DNA of 5,873 nucleotides from an uncultured Clostridia bacterium (GTDB lineage Bacteria; Bacillota; Clostridia; Oscillospirales; Acutalibacteraceae): assembly GCA_945868935.1 (NCBI GenBank), contig CAMBNE010000078.1:1-5873 (forward strand), written 5' to 3'. Below, one piece after another: positions 1-5,627 of the stretch; position 1 is the first letter of the stretch, and every line of letters begins with the position of its first letter. A program made the translations under genes and the position numbers. The notes beneath the pieces were generated by a model. That model ran no database searches and had not been told where the DNA came from. It saw only the letters and a program-made list of their open reading frames with translations.

Positions 1-2
1 AG

Positions 3-398
3 GATAAATTCAAAAGAATAGTAATAAAGTTTGGGATAGTATTTTTTATTGTAATGCTGTTTCTGACGTATTTTTCAAAAACAATTGATAATCTGCTATT
101 GCCAAAAGTAAAAGTTTCAGACGTAATGACGGGAAGTCTTTCCGAATATCCCGATACTATGCACACTCATTATCTCTTACCGCTTTCATCGGTTATATCA
201 GCGGAAGAAGTGTATGTCATAAATACCCTTGAAAACGGTGACGTAACGGTAAGCTGTGTATCGGTAAATATCTGCGACAGCGATGATTTATATTATGAAG
301 TAACGTCAGATTCTCTTTTTTCGGATATGCAGGTGGTGTATAAGACTTCAAAAGATATTTCTGACGGTGACAGAGTGTATATCGAGGAGGGGGAGTGA
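3..398 (+). CDS. HlyD/RND-adaptor-like membrane protein, 5' end outside window, apparently lacking the central domains
   Basis: The frame is open from the first base, so the gene begins upstream; an ATG at 54 is internal to a hydrophobic segment and is probably not the start. Seen: a basic stretch (KFKR), one membrane segment (IVIKFGIVFFIVMLFLTYF), then SKTIDNLLLPKVKV, which resembles the start of Gram-positive efflux adaptor (membrane fusion) proteins. The C-terminal part, with LLPLSSV, EEVYVINT and ISDGDRVYIEE, resembles the terminal beta-rich domain of the same family. The two parts follow each other directly: the lipoyl and coiled-coil hairpin regions normally lying between them (a few hundred residues) are missing. 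It overlaps the next gene by one base, so the two proteins are probably made together. Such adaptors usually work with MacB-type ABC permeases. The family call rests on remembered sequence patterns, not a search. Confidence 0.6.
   Translation, partial: DKFKRIVIKFGIVFFIVMLFLTYFSKTIDNLLLPKVKVSDVMTGSLSEYPDTMHTHYLLPLSSVISAEEVYVINTLENGDVTVSCVSVNICDSDDLYYEVTSDSLFSDMQVVYKTSKDISDGDRVYIEEGE
385..390 (+). promoter_or_regulatory. Ribosome binding site deciding the permease start
   Basis: AGGAGG lies 7 bases before the ATG at 398 and inside the end of the upstream gene. A GTG at 395 is also in frame but only 4 bases away, so ATG 398 is the better start. The arrangement TGATG (stop and start sharing one base) is typical of translational coupling. 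Confidence 0.75.
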
Positions 399-1495
399 TG
401 AAGAAAATTCTATTGACTGGTATTCCTCTATTGATTATTATTTTGTCTTTCTTTTACTTAACAACTAATTTAACAGGGCAACTGCCGAATGCAACTCTGC
501 TGAATTATAATTTAAAATCCGACAAAGAACCTATTACAATAGCTGATATGGAAAAGTTATTTAGTAGAATATCAAATAACGGAGTTGGATTTTGCTGTGA
601 GCCTGAAGAAGTAAAAATAAAGGAAGAAACTGTCATCGTTGTACTTGTAAACGAAAACTATCTCGATGTTATGCATATTTGCAAAGATGAAATATCAACA
701 GAGACTATTGCAATAATAAGCGATAAGCTGGCACTAAAACTGTTTTTTAACACAAAAGCAGAAAACAAAGAACTCAAGCTAAACGATAAAACTTTTAAAA
801 TAGCAGATGTGTATAATGAAAGCTCCGACTTTATAAATGATATATCAAAGGACGGTAAAGAACGTATTTACATACCATACACTTGTGTAGAAAACTACAG
901 AAATTTATATGTTGATTCAATCGCTTATTCTAGTGATTCTACGTCAGCGCCTCTCATTGAACAAATGGATTTGAGTCAATACCATCCGGTTGATTTTTCT
1001 GAAAAAAGCAAGGTAATACATACATCTGAGCATATGCTGTATTTGAGTCTGTATACAGGCTTTTGTATAATCGCATTAAGAATATGGTATTTGCTATGCA
1101 GAAGGTATTTTTCGGAAATCAAAAATAATCTTAAAGAAAACTATTTTTTGAAGTCAATTAATTCAATACCTCAAAAATATGTTTTAATTATTCTTGTCGG
1201 AATAGGAATACCACTTATTCTTCTTGTGATATTTGCCTGTTCGGATTTCAGCATCTATATATCTTCAGAATACATACCAAATGACAACATATTTGACGTG
1301 TCGTATTATATAAAAGCAATTATCGAAAACGCAAATTTATCAAATTCAATTGCTCTAACGGGAAATAACTATATATCGGTTTTATACACAAACACGTTTA
1401 AAATAATAATTTGGTTATTCGCTTTATTTGTCTTTAATTATTCCTTAACAACATTTATAATTTTGAAACATCTAAAGAAACCTATTGAAGAATAA
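398..1495 (+). CDS. MacB/FtsX-like ABC transporter permease
   Basis: 365 residues from ATG 398. Membrane segments are visible at about residues 4-24, 213-234, 261-281 and 333-356, with an extracellular domain of about 190 residues between the first and second. This one-plus-three topology is that of MacB/FtsX-type permeases. Within the outer domain, residues 105-165 fit the MacB periplasmic core pattern: IAIISDKLALKLF, then LKLNDKTFKIADVY, then RIYIPY, equivalent to the usual 'VISEKLAKKLFG...G.KIKING..F.IVGV...IYIPY'. The conserved cytoplasmic 'REIGIRKALGA'-type motif after TM2 is not recognisable; RRYFSEIKNNLKENYF occupies that place. MacB-type proteins do not conduct substrates but pass ATPase movements to the cell surface, for export, lipoprotein work or peptide resistance. 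The partner adaptor lies just upstream; no ATPase is in the window. Function inferred from topology and motif; substrate unknown. Confidence 0.65.
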   Translation: MKKILLTGIPLLIIILSFFYLTTNLTGQLPNATLLNYNLKSDKEPITIADMEKLFSRISNNGVGFCCEPEEVKIKEETVIVVLVNENYLDVMHICKDEISTETIAIISDKLALKLFFNTKAENKELKLNDKTFKIADVYNESSDFINDISKDGKERIYIPYTCVENYRNLYVDSIAYSSDSTSAPLIEQMDLSQYHPVDFSEKSKVIHTSEHMLYLSLYTGFCIIALRIWYLLCRRYFSEIKNNLKENYFLKSINSIPQKYVLIILVGIGIPLILLVIFACSDFSIYISSEYIPNDNIFDVSYYIKAIIENANLSNSIALTGNNYISVLYTNTFKIIIWLFALFVFNYSLTTFIILKHLKKPIEE

Positions 1496-1508
1496 AATAC
1501 ATAAGTTT

Positions 1509-1536
1509 AGCGGCAACAAAATGTTGTCGCTTTTTT
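1509..1536 (+). terminator. Intrinsic terminator after the permease
   Basis: GCGGCAACA (1510-1518) pairs with TGTTGTCGC (1522-1530), with one G-U pair and an AAA loop, followed directly by six T (1531-1536). It lies 14 bases after the permease stop. The opposite strand has no T run after the stem, so it mainly serves plus-strand transcription. Confidence 0.85.
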
Positions 1537-1556
1537 ATGCTCGAAAGGGGAGAGAG

Positions 1557-1766
1557 CTATTTTACAAACTTTTCGATTCCGAGAACATAATCGCTTGAAA
1601 CCTTATACAGACAACACAATGCAATAAGATGCCGTATGGGAAGCTCACGTTTTCCGCTTTCATATTTGCTGTACTGCTCCTGACGTGTGTGAAGAATGAA
1701 TGCAATCTGCTGTTGAGTGTATCCGCTTTTAATTCTTAGCTCTTTTAATCTCTTGTAATAGTCCAT
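1557..1766 (-). CDS. Small XRE-family (Cro/CI-type) transcriptional regulator
   Basis: 69 residues, made almost entirely of one helix-turn-helix domain. Seen: YYKRLKELRIKSGYTQQQIA at residues 3-22, the second helix TQQQIAFIL (17-25), the recognition helix and following turn RQEQYSKYESGKR (28-40), and the family tail LPIRHLIALCCLYKVSSDYVLG (42-63). No sensor or dimerisation domain follows, so it is a minimal DNA-binding repressor of the sort common in Clostridia. The ribosome binding site GAGGTG sits on the minus strand at 1773-1778, 6 bases before the ATG. Its promoter overlaps an inverted repeat (1797-1823), suggesting self-repression. It is divergent from gdhA; control of gdhA is possible but not shown. 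A mobile-element origin cannot be excluded, but no phage or plasmid genes flank it. Confidence 0.9.
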   Translation of the reverse strand: MDYYKRLKELRIKSGYTQQQIAFILHTRQEQYSKYESGKRELPIRHLIALCCLYKVSSDYVLGIEKFVK

Positions 1767-1796
1767 AAACGCACCTCAAAATATTACTATTTGTAT

Positions 1797-1823
1797 TATT
1801 AACATAATTATAACATGTTAATA
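1797..1823. promoter_or_regulatory. Candidate operator (9-bp inverted repeat) over the regulator's -10 box
   Basis: TATTAACAT (1797-1805) and ATGTTAATA (1815-1823) are perfect inverted copies separated by 9 bases, giving a half-site spacing of 18 bases, close to two helical turns. The predicted -10 box lies in the middle, so a bound dimer would block transcription of the regulator. Further TGTTAA half-sites lie at 1859-1864 and 1874-1879 in the same intergenic region. Confidence 0.5.
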
Positions 1824-1836
1824 TGTCCGATTGCAA
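1807..1836 (-). promoter_or_regulatory. Promoter of the XRE regulator gene
   Basis: On the minus strand TTGCAA (1831-1836) and TATAAT (1807-1812) are separated by 18 bases. The -10 box is preceded by TGT, giving the extended form TGTTATAAT. It lies about 40 bases before the regulator's start codon. It is a sigma-A-type promoter by pattern only. Confidence 0.65.
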
Positions 1837-2040
1837 CTAATATTTATGTTTAAATATATGTTAAAATCAATTTTGTTAATTATACAAAACACAAAATCAT
1901 ATGTTGAAAGTTGTTTATGAAATCAAAAACGCAGTTTAATTTTAAAAAATCATTGAGATTTTATTATTTAAAATTGCAGAAAATTCAATTAAAGTTGAAA
2001 AAAATAAAAAAATCCGGAAATTTTTGCAAGAAAGTTATAA

Positions 2041-3495
<1,455 letters not shown>

Positions 3496-3524
3496 TTCAA
3501 AACATTTTCTTATAATATTACTGC

Positions 3525-3562
3525 AAACAGCAGACCGTTTTATATTGCGGTCTGCTGTTTTT
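3525..3562 (+). terminator. Intrinsic terminator of gdhA
   Basis: AAACAGCAGACCG (3525-3537) pairs perfectly over 13 bp with CGGTCTGCTGTTT (3548-3560) around a 10-base loop. The T run spans the stem end to 3562. It begins 30 bases after the gdhA stop. Confidence 0.9.
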
Positions 3563-3567
3563 CTCTG

Positions 3568-3595
3568 TTGATTTTAATTTCTTTTCTGCTATAAT
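3568..3595 (+). promoter_or_regulatory. Promoter of the acetyltransferase-DinB pair
   Basis: TTGATT (3568-3573), a 16-base spacer and TATAAT (3590-3595). TG at 3587-3588 makes it an extended -10 promoter (TGCTATAAT). It lies just past the gdhA terminator and about 27 bases before the next start, so the transcript has a very short leader. Confidence 0.75.
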
Positions 3596-3621
3596 GAAGT
3601 TATCACAGCAAAGGATGAATT

Positions 3622-4155
3622 ATGATGAAACTCAATCCAAATTATGAAGATAGCCTTAATAAAATTGAAAATTTATATCTTACTGCTTTTCCAAAGAACG
3701 AGAGAAAGCCTTTAGATTTAATATTAGAAAGGTGTAATGCCGGTTTAATGGAAATTATTAATATTGAGAGTGATAATAACGATTTCCTTGGTTTTGCAAT
3801 AATGATTTTACACGACGATATGGTTTTGCTCGATTATTTTGCTATTACACCGGAAAGCAGGGGAAAAAACGTAGGGTCGACTGCATTGAAATTGCTTTTT
3901 GAAAGATATAAAAATAAGCGATTTATACTTGAAATTGAAAACACTGAAATTGAATGTGATAATTTTGAAGAACGAAAACGCAGAAAAGCTTTTTATATCA
4001 GAAACGGAATGTCTGTAATGCCGTTTAAGGTAAATCTTATAGGTGTTGAAATGGAAGTTCTGACTTATGATTGTGAAGTAACTTATGAAGAGTATTACAG
4101 TATTTATAAATACACGTTTTCTGACGAATATTGCAGAAAAATAAAATTGATTTAA
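3622..4155 (+). CDS. GNAT-family N-acetyltransferase
   Basis: 177 residues, a single GNAT domain; the family moves an acetyl group from acetyl-CoA to an amine of a small molecule or protein. Seen: the N-terminal helix region IENLYLTAFPKNERKP (15-30), strands FLGFAIMILHDDMVLLDYFAI (55-75) and the acetyl-CoA binding motif PESRGKNVGSTALKLL (77-92). In the usual R-x-x-G-x-G pyrophosphate loop the first glycine is N83, a variation also met in active members. The later RRKAFYIRNGM (120-130) matches motif B, with the tyrosine often used as general acid (Y125). Two ATG codons stand in tandem at 3622 and 3625; AAAGGA at 3610-3615 serves either. The substrate cannot be read from the sequence. It has its own promoter and is followed after 36 bases by the DinB-like gene, probably in one operon. 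Confidence 0.88.
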   Translation: MMKLNPNYEDSLNKIENLYLTAFPKNERKPLDLILERCNAGLMEIINIESDNNDFLGFAIMILHDDMVLLDYFAITPESRGKNVGSTALKLLFERYKNKRFILEIENTEIECDNFEERKRRKAFYIRNGMSVMPFKVNLIGVEMEVLTYDCEVTYEEYYSIYKYTFSDEYCRKIKLI

Positions 4156-4157
4156 GA

Positions 4158-4175
4158 TTGTTAAATATTTAACAA
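4158..4175. repeat. Perfect 18-bp palindrome between the GNAT and DinB-like genes
   Basis: TTGTTAAATATTTAACAA is its own reverse complement. It starts 3 bases after the acetyltransferase stop and ends 16 bases before the next start. There is no T run after it, so it is not a normal terminator; it could be a repressor site or an mRNA hairpin affecting the second gene. Its TGTTAA half-site core is shared with the candidate XRE operator. Confidence 0.8.
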
Positions 4176-4191
4176 ATAGAGGATAGGTAAA

Positions 4192-4716
4192 ATGGAGCAG
4201 AATAAGCTAAATGAAATCATTGAAGACCAGACTAAAAGAGCGCTCTGGGAAGTGAAAAACGTAATTGACTGTGTGCCTGACAGCTTATGGAATAAGGAAT
4301 ACTGCGATATGCCGCTATGGAAGCATATTTATCATATGTTACACTCACTTGATTTATGGTTTATTAATCCACGTGATAAGCATTACTGTGAGCCGAGTAT
4401 TCATTCGAAAAATCTGAATAATCTTGACATTATTAGTGATAAAACTCTGTCACGTAATGATATAGAAAATTATTTTAAAGAGATTGAAATTAAAATTAAA
4501 GACTATATTATAAATCTAAATGATGAAGAACTATTAGATTATCCCGAAAATTGTGAATACACAAAATTCACTCTGATTCTTGCGCAGTTCAGACATTTGC
4601 ACACACATATGGGAATGATTATGGGATTTATCATTGATGATACCGGATTGTGGCCTAATGTACTTGGACTTACTCATCCGATACCGCAGAACGGAGATTA
4701 TAATAAATATTGCTGA
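4192..4716 (+). CDS. DinB-like four-helix-bundle protein
   Basis: 174 residues, mainly helical, with no signal peptide or membrane segment. The pattern is that of the DinB/YfiT-like superfamily: helix 1 (about 5-28) ending VPDSLWNKEYC, then MPLWKHIYHMLHSLDLWFI (40-58), and a late helix AQFRHLHTHMGMIMGFI (131-147). These proteins usually bind a metal through three histidines, two near one another in the late helix and one in helix 2; candidates here are H48 (or H45/H51) and H135 with H139. Members include thiol-dependent transferases and stress-induced proteins of unknown role, so no reaction is assigned. AGAGGA at 4178-4183 lies 8 bases before the ATG. It probably shares the acetyltransferase promoter. 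Similar low G+C composition and an adjacent position suggest a two-gene unit, perhaps for modification or resistance, but this is inference. Confidence 0.8.
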   Translation: MEQNKLNEIIEDQTKRALWEVKNVIDCVPDSLWNKEYCDMPLWKHIYHMLHSLDLWFINPRDKHYCEPSIHSKNLNNLDIISDKTLSRNDIENYFKEIEIKIKDYIINLNDEELLDYPENCEYTKFTLILAQFRHLHTHMGMIMGFIIDDTGLWPNVLGLTHPIPQNGDYNKYC

Positions 4717-4721
4717 TGCAC

Positions 4722-4755
4722 CCGATATTTCTTAAAAGCAATTTCTATCGGTTTT
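4722..4755 (+). terminator. Weak terminator-like hairpin after the DinB-like gene
   Basis: CCGATA (4722-4727) pairs with TATCGG (4746-4751) across an 18-base loop and is followed by TTTT. It lies just after the stop at 4716. The short stem and long loop make it doubtful by itself. Confidence 0.4.
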
Positions 4756-4817
4756 CTATTGTTTATTTATATATCTTCTTCCCCGAATTATACAAAATAT
4801 GATTTTTTGATTTGTTC

Positions 4818-4843
4818 GCCCCTGTGTTCGCAGGGGCTTTGTT
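4818..4843 (+). terminator. GC-rich terminator-like hairpin
   Basis: GCCCCTG (4818-4824) pairs with CAGGGGC (4831-4837) around a 6-base loop, followed by TTTGTT. It probably ends the acetyltransferase-DinB transcript and marks the boundary between the AT-rich genes and the composite region to the right. Confidence 0.7.
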
Positions 4844-4868
4844 AGTGGCTTAATTCAGGGTTAGTGTG

Positions 4869-4880
4869 GCGGAGCTTGTC
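4869..4880 (+). repeat. 12-bp direct repeat, left copy
   Basis: GCGGAGCTTGTC here recurs exactly at 5578-5589. The copies lie close to the two ends of the hairpin-rich region. No target-site or transposon end pattern is evident. Confidence 0.7.
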
Positions 4881-4910
4881 GGTTGATGTGCTTTATCTTT
4901 TGTATGAGAG

Positions 4911-4928
4911 TTTGGGCGAACGCCCAAA
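4911..4928. repeat. Inverted repeat TTTGGGCG/CGCCCAAA
   Basis: TTTGGGCG (4911-4918) and CGCCCAAA (4921-4928) are perfect inverted copies with 2 bases between; as RNA it would be a 7-bp stem with a 4-base loop. Confidence 0.75.
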
Positions 4929-4945
4929 AGACTGAGCCTGTCAAT

Positions 4946-4970
4946 GCATTTTCGCTACTGCGTAAAATGC
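4946..4970. repeat. Inverted repeat with GCATTTT/AAAATGC arms
   Basis: GCATTTT (4946-4952) pairs with AAAATGC (4964-4970), and inside it CGC (4953-4955) pairs with GCG (4960-4962) around TACT. The result is a 10-bp hairpin with one bulged T at 4963. Confidence 0.75.
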
Positions 4971-5012
4971 AGTGGCGGCGGTCGGCTTGATGTCGTTTTC
5001 CGTTTCGGTGTG

Positions 5013-5089
5013 GCGTGCTCCTGCACGCTATGCCGAATGCCCTCGGCTTTTCCTCTTTTGCTTGCACGCTTGCTTTTTGTGCGGCGTGC
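5013..5089. repeat. GCGTGC/GCACGC inverted repeats, two pairs
   Basis: GCGTGC (5013-5018) and GCACGC (5023-5028) form a tight hairpin with loop TCCT. The same arms recur as GCACGC (5064-5069) and GCGTGC (5084-5089). Between them GCCGA (5032-5036) can pair with TCGGC (5043-5047). The arms of the two pairs are interchangeable. Confidence 0.65.
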
Positions 5090-5140
5090 GATATTCTGAC
5101 AGTCCACTTTTCTCTTTCATTCCCCCACATACTTTTCACC

Positions 5141-5216
5141 CTGCGGAACGCTTTGCCGCAGAATACGTGTCCACCTCAGAGAACACGCTCCCCCGAAGAT
5201 TCGGGGGCGGGGGGGG
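5141..5216. repeat. Three hairpins followed by a G run
   Basis: CTGCGG (5141-5146) pairs with CCGCAG (5156-5161); CGTGT (5166-5170) with ACACG (5183-5187); CCCCCGA (5190-5196) with TCGGGGG (5201-5207). A run of eight G follows at 5209-5216 after a single C. Confidence 0.65.
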
Positions 5217-5277
5217 TTGAAAGCTCCTTTTGTAAATTGCTTCTTTTTGTTTTGGAGTCCCCTCGTCAGAATATCGC

Positions 5278-5428
5278 ACACCGCACAACTTGCGGTGTCA
5301 TCTTCTTTTTTGATAGTGGGCGTTATCGGTCAGGATTTCGCCCACAACGGAAGAAAAAGGGTTGTAGGGTAATTTTGATTAGGAAACGACAAAAACGCCC
5401 ACAATGAGCTTTAGGCGAATTGTGAGCG
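5278..5428. repeat. Three further inverted repeats with a shared arm
   Basis: ACACCGCA (5278-5285) pairs with TGCGGTGT (5291-5298). GTGGGCG (5316-5322) pairs with CGCCCAC (5339-5345). CGCCCACAAT (5396-5405) pairs, with one mismatch, with ATTGTGAGCG (5419-5428). The sequence CGCCCACAA occurs both at 5339-5347 and 5396-5404, so the arm at 5316-5322 could pair with either. Confidence 0.65.
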
Positions 5429-5440
5429 TACAATTTAATA

Positions 5441-5503
5441 TTACAATGGCTTTTGTAACAAACAGAAAAGGTGCACCGCCGTTAGGCGGTACACCCTTTC
5501 TGT
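5441..5503. repeat. Small hairpin and long hairpin with 19-nt arms
   Basis: TTACAA (5441-5446) pairs with TTGTAA (5453-5458). Directly after, arms 5462-5480 and 5485-5503 pair over 19 positions with only two mismatches (at 5469 and 5474) around the loop GTTA; the core is ACCGCC/GGCGGT. On the minus strand the stem is followed by TTTTCTGTTTG-like sequence overlapping its end, so it might end minus-strand transcription. It is the strongest hairpin of the region. Confidence 0.8.
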
Positions 5504-5538
5504 GGCTCGTAACCTGTGCCGTAGGTAATTGAAGTGCT

Positions 5539-5567
5539 TTACACCTCGTCGAACACACTTAGATTAT
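5539..5567 (+). promoter_or_regulatory. Weak promoter-like pair before the T-free tract
   Basis: TTACAC (5539-5544) and GATTAT (5562-5567) are 17 bases apart. Both match the consensus only in part, but the spot is the most AT-rich near the tract and would start an RNA near 5574, at the hairpin ACAAGC/GCTTGT. Confidence 0.25.
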
Positions 5568-5573
5568 ATATCA

Positions 5574-5627
5574 ACAAGCGGAGCTTGTCAATAGGTGAAA
5601 ATCAGGGTGTGGGAGAAACCCACACCC
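5574..5627. repeat. Two hairpins at the entrance of the T-free tract, with the right copy of the 12-bp repeat
   Basis: ACAAGC (5574-5579) pairs with GCTTGT (5583-5588); this overlaps the second copy of GCGGAGCTTGTC (5578-5589). GGGTGTGGG (5605-5613) pairs perfectly over 9 bp with CCCACACCC (5619-5627) around AGAAA. The last thymine of the plus strand, at 5610, lies in the left arm of this stem. Confidence 0.75.

Larger units (their letters stand above)
4861..5610. other. Hairpin-rich region without a credible gene
   Basis: About 750 bases with distinctly higher G+C than the genes to the left. Open frames on both strands exist (minus 4861-5139; plus 4972-5220 and 5015-5407), but they overlap one another, lack good ribosome binding sites, have basic, cysteine- or proline-rich translations without domain patterns, and run across the hairpins. 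The region instead holds a chain of more than a dozen short perfect inverted repeats (separate entries). This is what a structured RNA or an intergenic repeat element would show. Nothing recognisable as a transposase, tRNA, rRNA, CRISPR or known riboswitch was found. Its strand and limits are unknown. Confidence 0.6.

Noticed and set aside
1811..1820. Small palindrome TAACATGTTA as a separate operator
   Set aside because: It overlaps the larger 9-bp inverted repeat and the -10 box and is best seen as part of them.
4861..5139. Minus-strand frame of 92 residues
   Set aside because: It runs through several perfect hairpins, lacks a clear ribosome binding site and has a basic translation with no recognisable domain. 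It gives a vague impression of a repetitive, wrongly predicted protein, which I cannot verify.
4972..5407. Two overlapping plus-strand frames (82 and 130 residues)
   Set aside because: They overlap each other and the minus-strand frame, cross the hairpins and show no family pattern.
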